From the NCBI GenBank assembly GCA_019321725.1, contig CM033120.1:8127694-8191693 (forward strand): DNA of 64,000 nt, in the 5' to 3' direction. The position numbers and the translations under genes are program-made. The notes below the pieces were generated by a model. The model saw nothing but the letters and a program-made list of their open reading frames with translations, was not told where the DNA came from and ran no database searches. This document shows, piece by piece, positions 45,712-56,120 of this stretch (position 1 is its first letter; each line of letters begins with the position of its first letter). This DNA is from Paulownia fortunei. Taxonomy: Eukaryota; Streptophyta; Magnoliopsida; Lamiales; Paulowniaceae.

Positions 45712-47325
45712 TGCTACAACTTTAAGGTTGCAAACCCAAGTGTAGGTTGTAGTAAGTAATAAATTTCTCGTGAGTCTAAGGTCGATCCACAGGGAAGTTG
45801 TTTGAAGAATTCAAGTTTATATTTATAAAAAGATGGAGTTTATGTGAATAAAAAATATATGAACAATTAATGTATGATGTAACTAAAGAAAAAACTGAAG
45901 TAATAAAAGTACTGAGGATTAGGGATCCACTCTTGAGTTTTGGATAGAGAAATGGTTATTTATTCTTTTTACCTCTATTAATTGCCACAATTGGAATCCA
46001 TACATAATGAAGGTTCCAATGGGAAGATATTATCAAGTAACTTATGCAATAAGGTAATCATGATATTGTCTTACTATTGCAAATTATCTCTTAACACCAA
46101 CACTTATTTATGGGATCAAGCATTTATGTACTCCTTCGTCAACAACAAATCAAGGTTTCACATTAGCAGTCGGTGGGGTAAAACCGTACAATAAGCTAAA
46201 TGAACTCAAGTATTTGTTGTGCCATTGGAGATACATAAATCAAGAATCACCACAAAAACAAGTAGGGTTTAGATCAAAAATAATAATAATAATACAACAT
46301 ACTTAAATAATTTCTACCCTTATAATCATTTCTCTTCCTCCATTAAGAGATTCACCCTTTTTCCTCAGCAAAATAAAGTTTAGAAAGACATAATAAAAGT
46401 AACAAAGACTAAAAATATAAGAGAAACTAAAGAATGCATTTATATTACTACTAGAAAACTTACAATACTAGAAAACATACAAACTAGATAACTTAGCCTA
46501 AAGAAACCCTCTACCCCCTTTCTCTTCCAAGCTTAATACATGGCCTATTTATAGTACTTGGAGTAAACTAGAGGCCAAACAAATAATGGAGGGGTTAATC
46601 AAGTGGTAAGCTAGTTGCCAAGAGTTGGTAAGTTGTTACACAAATTTCTCATCTACTGAATTGAATTACATTTGTCGGTCAGATACAGCCAGATTTTGAA
46701 GATACGTGAAGAATACAAATTGTATATCTTTCAACGCTGATATATTTTCATATATCTTTTGTCAAATTTGGTGATCGGATGAAGGAGATATGATCAAATT
46801 ACCGAGTCATGTCCAAGAGCCGCCCTCTAACATCAGCAGCAACTTGCAGCCTATGGTTTTACCATTTCGATATATTTTCACACCATCTTGTCTTCAGCAA
46901 ACTTGTTTATTTACCTCTTGGGTATAACATATCCTAATTTCAGACCAAAATAAATTTGGACTCAAGATATATAACTAAATTGGTAAAATAAGTCAATACT
47001 GGGCTGAACTCTGATCCGAATTTTGGTGATCCATTTTGTGTAAATACTTGGGCGAATTTTCTGCTATTATCAAGACTGAATTGGGCTGAGCCTCCAACAT
47101 AAAAGTTGTACCTCTATCTCTTGGCTTTCAAATGAAACAAGCTTCAGGTCCATAGAGATTTTGATCATGAAGTTATGCTCAAATTACAAAACTGCACAAG
47201 TCTGAAAACATGCTTCCATTTATTCCCTAACACAAAACATTAATAAAATAAGAATATTAACAAGAATAAAGCAAGAAAAGTATAAAGGATTTGATATAAA
47301 AATATGTCAAAATATGCACTTATCA
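45712..47325 (-). repeat. Element C 3' LTR
   Basis: In plus orientation from tgctacaactttaagg to aatatgcacttatca. On the minus strand a TATA box CTATAAATAGGCC lies at 46543-46555. It contains an (AAT)n run near 46280. Confidence 0.9.
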
Positions 47326-47340
47326 AATTCCCCCCCACTT
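47326..47340 (-). other. Element C polypurine tract
   Basis: Minus strand AAGTGGGGGGGAATT directly followed by the LTR start TGATAAGTG. Confidence 0.85.
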
Positions 47341-49090
47341 AACCCTTGCTTGTCCTCGAGCAAGCTTAAAACAAACATAAACTAATCCACTTTCGTAGGA
47401 AATCACGATTGCATTTAGCATATGCAACAAGCCTTTAAACCCCTAGGTGGCCATAGAGGACGAGTTATAGTCTCGTGAATGTTTCCAGCAGTGATACCTA
47501 CAAACACCTATAATAACTATCTTCCAAATTTTATTCTCATGAAGCAACAAAGTAATATGGAAATAAAATCAAACAAGTGTTGAGTTTAACTCTTAGTCAT
47601 TCAAAAATCAATATATTTCCACAATAATCATACTCAAGTGTGTGTGTGGACAGTTAATGTCAATAGTGATGAAACTATGCATGTTTCAAATAAGTGAATT
47701 CTCATAAAACCTTACAAAAACCATCACCCAATCTCTAACAGAAAAGTTAAACATCATAGGCTCTTCATTTGGTGCAATCTCCACTACACTGAAGGCACCA
47801 CACGAAATCAAAAGGTCTTCAACAAAGGTTGTAATGGGGCCAAAGGGTGGTGATGTAGCTAAGAAATAAAAGGATAGGATGCAACAAAGGTTCTAAAAAC
47901 TTCATGGAATTAGAGACATAAAATTTATCGATGAAGAATTCTCCAACTCCACAAATTTCACACTGGAGTCTATTGTTATTGAATTGGACCCCCTTATTCA
48001 TCTTGCAACATCTCATTTTTAGTTGCAACTTGTAGCACTTTGCAACTTTTTTTTTAAATTGTTTTTCTTTTTTCTTTTTTTTTTCTTTTTTTTTTCTTTT
48101 TTTTTTTAAGAGAAACTCCCCCCACTTATCTTCTATCCCAACCTAAATTTCTTTTGTAAGTCCAAGCTTTCAATTGAATGTCTCTTAAACTCCAATCATT
48201 TTTAGAACAAGGGTTGGATAATAGTGTATTTAGGCTAGGTAAAAAGATATGGTTACAAAAAAAATATTTATTTATTGTAAGGCTCAAAGTGGTTTACTAG
48301 GGGGATGTTTTCTTTAAACATCATATAGGGAACAAGCTGATTTGGCAATGGTGCTAGAAAGCCTAATGCTTTAATCATTTTTCTAGTAGTGCACTATCAG
48401 TCGTTCGCCTCGACAGACCAAAAGTAAAAGTTCTAATACTCAACCCCTACATGTTGAAGATTCAAGTGATGATTAGAGCAAGGGCATAAGAACTATATAT
48501 TTTGACATGATTGTCTTCACACTAAATAACATAACTATTTGTGCAAAATAAAATTTGACTATAATTATCGCAAAAATATATTAACCAAATAACAACATCA
48601 AAGTCCAAAACAACACCCATCATCAATCAAACCATATTATTCATGCTTAATTTTAATCATTGAAGTTGGAAGAACCTATATGACTCAAAAAAAAAAATTA
48701 ATAATTCACAAATACTTGTTAAAAACTTTACAAACCTGCCATGTTATGCAAAAAATAGGGATGCGTCTCAAGAGTGTTACAATTACCCTTTACTCAGCCA
48801 CCTTTTTTTCATGCTTTCAACGGACTCATAAAAAAACACGCTTGATTTATATTTATTTATATATTATATATAATATTATTTTTTTTATTTTTTTTCAATA
48901 CTAAAAAAAAACACATTGAATATACAAGTCATGATATCAATTATCCTCCCCCCAACCTAATCGAGACATTGTCCCCAATGTCAAAAATAGATAGGAAAGT
49001 AGAGTTTGAAAGATATCACCTGAAATACGGCTAATAAAGCTGAAACAAAAAAAAACACATACTATTAGATAAAATTATTAACAATAAGTA
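47341..49090 (-). other. Element C 3' non-coding tail
   Basis: 1.75 kb between the LOG-like gene and the polypurine tract, aligning with A and B. Contains a long T-rich low-complexity run at 48047-48108. No shared open frame among the copies. Confidence 0.65.
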
Positions 49091-49743
49091 TCACAGACTG
49101 AGAGTCAAATTCAATTTGCATTTTCGACCATTGTTCCTATTGGACCAATCCACATTGGCCAAGGCTGGATCAGGTTTTGGCACATATGCTAGAAGTTGAT
49201 CAATCAGCTGGTCAGGTGTTGGAGCAGAAATGATGATTCTTCTCGCAGAAGTTGAAATAAACCCTTTTTTCGCAGCATGATCTACAAAAGATAGCAAACC
49301 ATCATAAAAACCATTAACATTAAGAATACCTATAGGTTTTTGGTGAATGTTGAGTTGTGCCCAAGAGACAATTTGGAATAATTCCTCCAGTGTACCAAAA
49401 CGCTAGGTAGAATGATGAATGCATCCGCATTGTTTAACATGTTAGGCATTCTGTCCTGAATATGTGACACTTTTAGCTCATCTCCAATGGTCATACCTGT
49501 GATATTCTGTACTGTTAAAGATTTTGGGATAACTCCCAGAACTTTGACACCTCCTACATAAGCAGAAATAGCAACACTCCCCATTAACCCCAAACTGCCT
49601 CCCCCATACACTAAATGAATTTTTCTTTCTGCTAAAGTTCTACCAAAATTATTGGCTGCCCCTATAAACTCACCATTTTTTCCTAGATTGGATCCACAAA
49701 AAACACAAATGGAATTAAATTTGCGAGTTGAAGAAACTTCCAT
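49091..49743 (-). pseudogene. LOG-like cytokinin-activating enzyme in element C
   Basis: The best preserved of three copies: about 218 residues if read through one frameshift, a normal LOG length. Starts M-E-V-S-S-T-R-K-F-N-S-I-C-V-F-C-G-S-N-L-G-K, then L-V-Y-G-G-G-S-L-G-L-M-G (phosphate-binding loop) and V-L-G-V-I-P-K-S-L. At about 49398-49402 a one-base loss breaks the P-G-G-x-G-T-x-x-E motif (reads L-P-S-V-L-V-H-W). The C-terminus resumes in another frame with F-V-D-H-A-A-K-K-G-F-I-S and I-S-A-P-T-P-D-Q-L. LOG enzymes release active cytokinin base plus ribose 5-phosphate from cytokinin nucleotides. It has no introns, unlike plant LOG genes. It lies in the env position of the retroelement. 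Confidence 0.9.
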
Positions 49744-49929
49744 ATCTTTTTTATTTTTTTTTGAAAATAAGTTGTGCAAAAATAGAGTGAGTACGGTGAT
49801 ATTTATTGAGGTGTGAATAGGGAATACATTTATTGCATGTCTTTTTCTTTTGTCAAAAGATTGAAAATAAGGACACATACGAAATTTAAAAATTACCTAC
49901 TAACATGTGTATGTACATGTAGTTGTGAT

Positions 49930-50538
49930 TGTGGCTCACATCTTCCTCTGGTTTTACGTCCAGTAACGGCTTAAACGCCCTCTATGGGTCGAGGATATGC
50001 TTCCCATCCAGTTTTCTTATAAACTGGCAAACAGGGTCTTTTAATGTCAGATTCCCAAGACTATAAAGCTCATATTCATTTCGAAAACGATCCCATAAAT
50101 CAAGAATTACACGTTCTACCAATCCACATGAATGCGTCTCAAGAGTCAATATAATGTGATCTAAAGACTCCTTACTCAGTCCATCCATAATGAATTTAAG
50201 TTTATCTTCTCATTTTTAGAGACCATTCCTAAAGAACGATACTTTGTGTTGCAAGTCCATCTAGCACAAATATGACAAACTTTCATTTTTTTCGCCCTTC
50301 GTTTTTTTGAATATGTGCTTTTACCAAAACTAGACATGTATCTAGTAAGCAAATCTGGAAACTCATGTGAAAACTCACCTGCTCTTACCTTTGCTTCAAT
50401 TATCCATCGTATGTCCTCCGGGATGCCCTTGTGCATAAGCATCCTCAATCTTTCAATCCTGATTTTATAAATTTTCAAAATTGCATTTTTAGGAAGAAAA
50501 GGAAATCGCTTCTTGAGAGTTAGAAAAATGTCACCCAT
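49930..50538 (-). pseudogene. ORF-X: virus NABP-like protein in element C
   Basis: Starts M-G-D-I-F-L-T-L-K-K (50538). Residues 24-50 form a helix-like stretch (R-I-E-R-L-R-M-L-M-H-K-G-I-P). Residues 72-99 read G-K-S-T-Y-S-K-K-R-R-A-K-K-M-K-V-C-H-I-C then A-R-W-T-C-N-T-K. After a frameshift near 50210, frame 50188-49982 continues G-L-S-K-E-S-L-D-H-I, L-W-D-R-F-R-N-E-Y-E-L-Y and H-I-L-D-P-stop. The basic G-x-S-x-Y-x-K-x-R-R-A stretch followed by a Cys cluster and a conserved F-I-x-D/E-G is the pattern of betaflexivirus nucleic-acid-binding proteins, some of which suppress RNA silencing. This is similarity recalled by eye. The first three cysteines are kept and the fourth is Tyr in this copy. 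It sits 240 bp upstream of the LOG-like gene. Confidence 0.6.
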
Positions 50539-50589
50539 TTTGAAAATAACAAGAAAAGAGAATGAGAAAAATAAAGAAAATTTGTACAA

Positions 50590-50779
50590 AGATTTCAGTT
50601 GTTTGGGAAACTGCCGTTATCCGCCATTTAACTGGGAAAAGAAAAAAATAAAAAATAAAAGAAGAAGAAGAGAAGAAAAAAAAAATAAAAAATAATGTCA
50701 GACAAAAAAATATATATACAACACTAATCATAACAAGGGTTAGAAAGAAAAAGAATTCCTCTTGTGAAAATTGATTTTC
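50590..50779 (-). other. Spacer between integrase and ORF-X in C
   Basis: A-rich low-complexity DNA (in plus orientation 'aagaaaaaaataaaaaataaaag' type) separating the two genes. The same spacer is in A (15950-16180). A splice acceptor for a subgenomic transcript could lie here, but none is convincing. Confidence 0.4.
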
Positions 50780-52063
50780 TAGAAATGGTTTAACTCTTTG
50801 TCCATTTACTTTGAATATGTTACCATTTCTAGGATTCTCATGTCAATCGCCCCATAAGGATATACTTTTTTTACAACAAAAGGACCACTCCACCTTGATC
50901 TCAATTTTCCAGGAAACAAATACAATCGAGAATTATAAAGCAAAATTGATTTTGCTTTATAAATTTTAGAATTCTTATATGCATCATTTCTCAGTTCTTC
51001 AAGTTCATTGATTTGCAATTTGCGCAATTTTGAAGCTTCATCAAGGTTGAAGTTAAATATTTTGATTGTCCAATAAGCTTTATGTTCAAGTTCAACAGGT
51101 AAATGACAAGATTTTCCATAAACTATCCTATAAGGAGATATGCCTAATGATGTTTTGAAAAAGCAGTTCTATATGCCCAAAGTGTATCGGTAAGTCTAAG
51201 AGACCAATCTTTACAGTTTGGGTTAACTGTTTTCTCCAAAATTTGTTTTATCTCCCTATTTGCAAGTTCAACTTGTCCATTTGTCTGAGGGTGATAAGGG
51301 GTTGCAACTTTATGTATGATTCCATATTTCTTCATTAAAGTTCCGAAAACTTTGTTACAAAAATGTTTTCCCCCATCACTGATAATAGATCTAGGAATTC
51401 AAATCGACTTAAAATATTTTCTTTCAAAAATTTTATCACTATTTTGTGATCATTGTTTCGACAAGGAATTGCCTCGATCCATTTTGAAACATAATCTATG
51501 GCAACCAATATGTAAAGAAAACCAAATGATAATGAAAATGGCCCCATAAAATCAATACCCCAACAGTCAAAGATTTCAATCACTAGGATAGGGTGTAGGG
51601 GTATCATATTTCTCTTTGAAAGGGACCCTAACTTTTGACAATTTTCACAACTTTTGCAGAAAGTGTAAGTATCTTTGAAAAGAGTTGGCCAATAAAATCC
51701 ACATTGCAAGATTTTTGCAGTAGTTTTCTTTACAGAGAAATGACCACCACATGCTTCTGAATGACAAAATTTGACAATATTACCTATCTCATTGTCAGGC
51801 ACACATCTTCGAAAGATTTGATCCGGATAATATTTGAATAGGTATGGATCATCCCAATAAAATTTTTTAACCTCAGTCAAAAACTTCTTTTTATCTTGAG
51901 AGTTCCAATGTGATGGCATCTTTCCTGTCACAAGAAAATTAACAATGTCAGCAAACCAAGGTAAAATAGAAACGTTAAATAATTGTTCATCAGGGAAAGT
52001 GTCATTAATAGGTGTGGTTTGAAATGAGTCATCACAAACAAGTCTCGACAAATGATCAGCCAC
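50780..52063 (-). pseudogene. Element C integrase
   Basis: Frame 52063-51335 has H-S-E-A-C-G-G-H-F and C-K-S-C-E-N-C-Q (HHCC zinc finger), then W-G-I-D-F-M-G-P-F with the first catalytic Asp. The second Asp region reads L-L-S-V-M-G-E because of a frameshift. Frame 51335-51144 has [11 protein letters not shown] with the catalytic Glu. Frame 51027-50806 has [18 protein letters not shown], the C-terminal barrel. At least three breaks, so inactive. Confidence 0.85.
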
Positions 52064-52071
52064 TACATTCT

Positions 52072-52890
52072 CTACTCCCTTTTATCTCGAATAGTAACAT
52101 TAAATTCCTGGAGTAAGAAAATCCACCTAATCAGTCTTGGTTTAGCATCTTTTTTTGACAATAGATATTTCAAAGCTGCATGATCACTGAAAACAACAAT
52201 TGGTGAGCCAACAAGATAAGATCGAAATTTATCCAATGCAAAAACTACAGCAAGTAATTCTTTTTCAGTTGTTGTATAATTCAATTGAGCACCATTTAAA
52301 GTTTTACTTGCATAGTAAATAACATATGATTTTTTATATTTTCTTTGTCCCAAGACAGCTCCAACAGCATAATCACTAGCATCACACATTATTTCAAAAG
52401 GTAAAGTCCAATCTGGAGGCTGCATGATTGGAGCAGACGTAAGCATGCTTTTAAGCTTAACAAAAGTATTTTCACAGTTTTCAGTCCATTCAAAAATAGT
52501 GTCTTTTGTTAGAAGATTACACAAAGGTTTAGATATTATACTAAAATCTTTGATAAATCTTCTATAAAAACTAGCATGTCCTAAAAATGATCTAATCTCC
52601 TTCACAGTCTTTGGTGTTGGCAAATTGGCAATTAACTCAATTTTAGATTTATCAACCTCAATACCTTCTGATGATATAATGTGTCCAAGAACAATACCAG
52701 TTGTTACCATGAAGTGACATTTCTCCCAATTGAGCACAAGATTCTTTTCTTCACACCTGATCAAAACCTTTTCTAAATTAGATAAGCAATCATCAAATGA
52801 ATTACCAAAAAAGAAAAATCATCCATGAAGACTTCAAGAAAACATTCAACCACGTCACTAAAAATACTAAGCATGCATCGTTGGAATGTA
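52072..52890 (-). pseudogene. Element C RT C-terminal half and RNase H
   Basis: Starts after the RT frameshift. On the minus strand [10 protein letters not shown] near 52830 is the catalytic F-M-D-D. Then frame 52764-52072: [40 protein letters not shown] (RNase H), T-E-K-E-L-L-A and [10 protein letters not shown]. It stops at 52072, just before the integrase frame. Catalytic RNase H residues appear intact. Confidence 0.85.
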
Positions 52891-53563
52891 GCTGGTGACA
52901 TAATCCAAAAGGCATCCTTCGATATGCAAAAGTACCAAAAGGACATGTAAAAGTTGTTTTCTCTTGATCTTCAAGTGCAATTGCAATTTGATTATATCCA
53001 GAATATCCATCTAAAAAGCAATAAAATTCGTGTCCTGCAACTCTTTCTAAAATTTGATCCATGAAAGGTAATGGAAAATGATATTTTCTAGTAACTGAGT
53101 TGAGTTTTCTATAGTCAATGCACATTCGCCAACCAGTAACAATCCTAGTTGGAATTAATTCATCATTCTCATTCTTGACTACAGTAACTCCAGATTTCTT
53201 AGGTACAACTTGAGTAGGACTTACCCATTTGCTATCAGAAATAGAATAAATGATTCCATTATCTAAGAGTTTAATGACTTCATTTCTTACTACTTCTTTC
53301 ATATTAGGATTTAGCCTTCGTTGCATTTCTCTAGATGGTTTAGCATGTTCCTCTAGATAGATATTATATGTGCAAATGAAAGGATTAATACCTTTAATAT
53401 CAGCAATGGTCCATCCTAAAGCATTCTTATGCATTTTCAGAGTTTCGATCAACTTACCTTCTTGATATGCATCGAGTTTGGAAGAAATTATTACTGGAAA
53501 AGTTTCATTCTCACCCAAGAAAGAGTATTTCAAATTAATTGGCAAAGGTTTCAATTCAACCAC
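52802..53563 (-). CDS. Element C reverse transcriptase, N-terminal half
   Basis: Opens with [11 protein letters not shown], then [19 protein letters not shown] and [13 protein letters not shown], then [11 protein letters not shown] and [12 protein letters not shown] loss of a few bases right after G-L-C (near 52895) replaces the usual N-A-P-A-T-F and shifts the frame. The residues beyond it (L-H-S-N-D...) are out of frame. The order and wording are Athila. Confidence 0.9.
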   Translation of the reverse strand: MVELKPLPINLKYSFLGENETFPVIISSKLDAYQEGKLIETLKMHKNALGWTIADIKGINPFICTYNIYLEEHAKPSREMQRRLNPNMKEVVRNEVIKLLDNGIIYSISDSKWVSPTQVVPKKSGVTVVKNENDELIPTRIVTGWRMCIDYRKLNSVTRKYHFPLPFMDQILERVAGHEFYCFLDGYSGYNQIAIALEDQEKTTFTCPFGTFAYRRMPFGLCHQLHSNDACLVFLVTWLNVFLKSSWMIFLFW

Positions 53564-55566
53564 GGAGCTTTAATACTTGATGGAATAGATTTTACTGTTG
53601 ATGATGAAAGTTCTTCGAACCTTGGCTTCCAAAAATATTTTTCTTGTACCTGCAAAAATTCAGAGATAGTATTAGTGTGTTCCTTTTTATAAATACTTTC
53701 ACTTTCAAAACAAGTCTCCAAAGAATCTGAAGAGTTAGTAGTAGTAAAGTATTCATGAACAAGTTCCTCAATTGAATCCACTTCATGTACTTCGACATCT
53801 TCTGCAGGTTGCATACAAATATTAAACACATTTAGTTCCAAAGTCATATTTCCAAATGATAACTTCAAAATACCATTTCTACAATTGATCAAAGCATTTG
53901 AAGTTGCAAGAAAATGACAACCCAAAATGATAGGAATTTGTGTATGTGTTTGTGCAACAGGCTCTGTATCCAAAACAATGAAATCAACTGGAAAGTAAAA
54001 CTTATCAATTTGTACCAACACATCTTCTACTATTCCCTTTGGAACTTTAATCGAACGGTCAGCTAGTTGGAGTACAACAGAAGTTGTTTTAAGTTCTCCC
54101 AAACCTAACTGTTCATAAACTGAGAAAGGTAGAAGATTTACACTAGCACCAAGATCAAGCAAAGCACGCTCTATTCTAGTGTTTCCTATGATACATGAAA
54201 TGGTTGGACAACCTGGATCTTTGTACTTGGGTGGAGTGAATTGTTGAATGATTGAACTAACACTTTCAGTTAAAAATGCCTTCTTTTGTACATGATGTTT
54301 TCTTTTGATTGTACACAAATCTTTCAAAAATTTGGCATAAGGTGGAACTTGCTTGATTGCATCCAATAATGGAATATTAATTTTGACTTGTTTAAAAATT
54401 TCAAAAATTTCAGCATTTGAGTTCAATTTCTGAGTTGCTTGCAATCTTTGAGGAAAGGGTGCTGGAGGTAAATATTTTTCTTTTTCATCATTTTCACGCT
54501 TACCTTCTTCAAACTTACCTTCATCGTCAAGACTATTTCCATTTTTTATTTCTGGAGGTGGATTAGAAACTTTCTCCTTGGGATGAATAGTCTTGTCAAC
54601 AACTTTTCCATTCCAAAGAGTTGTAACTGAATTAGCCTCCTTGACTGCATTTTCACCTGAAGAAGAAACATGACACTGAGTAGAAGGATTAGGTTGAGGT
54701 TGAGCAGGAAATTTACCTTTTTCATGAGTACGCAAAGAAGTTGTCAGTGTTGAAAGTGTGCTTCTGATCTCATTGATAGCTTGTGAAGTCTGATTATTGA
54801 TGTTTGTTTGTTCATGCATAAATGCTTGCAAAGTCTCCTCAATGGATTTTGTATGTGGAGGTGGATAAGAATGAAAGTTTTGTGGTTTTTGTGAATGCGG
54901 TGGTTGGGCACGGTTATCATCTCGCCAACTGAAATTGGGATAATTTCTCCATTGTGGATTGTAAGTTTCAGAATATGGAGAATGGAAAGGTTTTTTTAAT
55001 GTGTTCATAAAATTTGTTTGTACTGGAAGGTTTGGACATTCATTGGTGGAGTGCCCCAAAATTTCACAATTGCTACAAACTTCTTCCTCTTGTACAGATT
55101 TGATTTCCTTTACTTTTTTAAGTTCTATGGCTTCAACTTTTCTTGTTAAACTAGCAAGCCTAGCATTTAGATCATCTTCTGGGCTAAGGTAATATTTTCC
55201 TTTATTACTATTAGCAAGATTAGATCTAATAGAACCTTCGAAAGAATTAACACTATGCCATGATTGAGAGTTTTCTTCCAAATGATCTAGGTATTCTAGG
55301 GCTTCATCAGGTTCCTTATCAAGAAACTCACCATTACACATTGTTTCAACAAATTGTTTTGTTTCAGGAGTTAAACCTTCATAAAAGAAACTAATTAATC
55401 GCCATTTTTCAAAACCATGATGTGGGCATGAATTCAACAAATCTTTAAATCTTTCCCAACATTGAAAGAAAACTTCATTCGAATTTTGAGAAAAATTTTG
55501 AATTTGTCTTTTCAAAGCATTAGTTTTATGAGTTGGAAAGAATTTTTTCAAAAATTCAGCTTGCAT
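53551..55566 (-). CDS. Element C gag C-terminal part and protease
   Basis: 671 residues open. Gag core: F-L-K-K-F-F-P-T-H-K-T-N-A-L, C-W-E-R-F-K-D-L-L-N-S-C-P-H-H-G-F, F-Y-E-G-L. Zinc knuckle C-S-N-C-E-I-L-G-H-S-T-N-E-C near residue 180. A Pro-rich linker follows, then protease with R-A-L-L-D-L-G-A-S-V-N-L-L-P (D-L-G-A-S is the normal Athila form) and I-I-L-G-C-H-F-L-A. It overlaps the RT frame by 13 bp. The gag N-terminus is separated from it by a stop. Confidence 0.9.
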   Translation of the reverse strand: MQAEFLKKFFPTHKTNALKRQIQNFSQNSNEVFFQCWERFKDLLNSCPHHGFEKWRLISFFYEGLTPETKQFVETMCNGEFLDKEPDEALEYLDHLEENSQSWHSVNSFEGSIRSNLANSNKGKYYLSPEDDLNARLASLTRKVEAIELKKVKEIKSVQEEEVCSNCEILGHSTNECPNLPVQTNFMNTLKKPFHSPYSETYNPQWRNYPNFSWRDDNRAQPPHSQKPQNFHSYPPPHTKSIEETLQAFMHEQTNINNQTSQAINEIRSTLSTLTTSLRTHEKGKFPAQPQPNPSTQCHVSSSGENAVKEANSVTTLWNGKVVDKTIHPKEKVSNPPPEIKNGNSLDDEGKFEEGKRENDEKEKYLPPAPFPQRLQATQKLNSNAEIFEIFKQVKINIPLLDAIKQVPPYAKFLKDLCTIKRKHHVQKKAFLTESVSSIIQQFTPPKYKDPGCPTISCIIGNTRIERALLDLGASVNLLPFSVYEQLGLGELKTTSVVLQLADRSIKVPKGIVEDVLVQIDKFYFPVDFIVLDTEPVAQTHTQIPIILGCHFLATSNALINCRNGILKLSFGNMTLELNVFNICMQPAEDVEVHEVDSIEELVHEYFTTTNSSDSLETCFESESIYKKEHTNTISEFLQVQEKYFWKPRFEELSSSTVKSIPSSIKAPWLN

Positions 55567-55572
55567 TTCTTG

Positions 55573-56022
55573 TCAAGTGCCAATTGACCTAGGTTTTAAA
55601 GAATTAAGCCAATTTTTTGCTTTATCTTTTAAAGAGAAAGGAAATAATTTGAGCTTAACAATCTCATTTGTGCAAGTTTGGTCATCAAAAGTGGCACATA
55701 CTTCATCAAATTCTTTTAAATGCAAGTAAGGACTTTCAGAGTCTAAACCATGAAAATTAGGAAGTAAAGGGATCATACCTGACTTGAATCGAAAATTATT
55801 TGCATTTAGAGGAAAAATAAAACAAGAAGGAGAAGAATTTCGAGGAGGTTGCAAGTAATAACGCATGGTACGCACCTGTTGATTCTCATTTTCATCCTGG
55901 ACACTTTCATTTTCAGCCATGGTGGAAGTGTGTGGAGATGATTCAAACAAATTTCCAAACAAAGTTTCGGAATTATTTCTTACTAAACGTCGAGAATTAT
56001 GACTACGATACCATATAACCAT
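55573..56022 (-). CDS. Element C gag N-terminal part
   Basis: 149 residues: F-K-S-G-M-I-P-L-L-P-N-F-H-G-L, E-S-P-Y-L-H-L-K-E-F, L-K-L-F-P-F-S-L-K-D-K-A-K-N-W-L. It ends I-G-T-stop-Q-E-M-Q-A, where related elements have Trp, so a single TGG to TGA change cuts gag. Starts about 75 bp from the primer site. Confidence 0.85.
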   Translation of the reverse strand: MVIWYRSHNSRRLVRNNSETLFGNLFESSPHTSTMAENESVQDENENQQVRTMRYYLQPPRNSSPSCFIFPLNANNFRFKSGMIPLLPNFHGLDSESPYLHLKEFDEVCATFDDQTCTNEIVKLKLFPFSLKDKAKNWLNSLKPRSIGT

Positions 56023-56096
56023 ATATCCATAAAGAAAATAAACAAACTATATTTACAAAGGAAAAATATTAACAAACCTGAATACTTACTTTGCCT

Positions 56097-56114
56097 TCCC
56101 CGGCAACGGCGCCA
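56097..56114 (-). other. Element C primer binding site (tRNA-Asp)
   Basis: Plus strand TCCCCGGCAACGGCGCCA matches the tRNA-Asp 3' end, the usual Athila primer; six bases separate it from the 5' LTR. Confidence 0.9.
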
Positions 56115-56120
56115 AAAACT

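Noticed and set aside
49091..49743. A functional host LOG gene
   Set aside because: It is inside an LTR element on the element's sense strand, intronless, frameshifted in the active motif, and repeated at the same place in A and B.
49930..50538. Independent integration of an RNA virus fragment
   Set aside because: The same ORF occupies the same place in three element copies, so it travels with the retroelement rather than being a separate integration.
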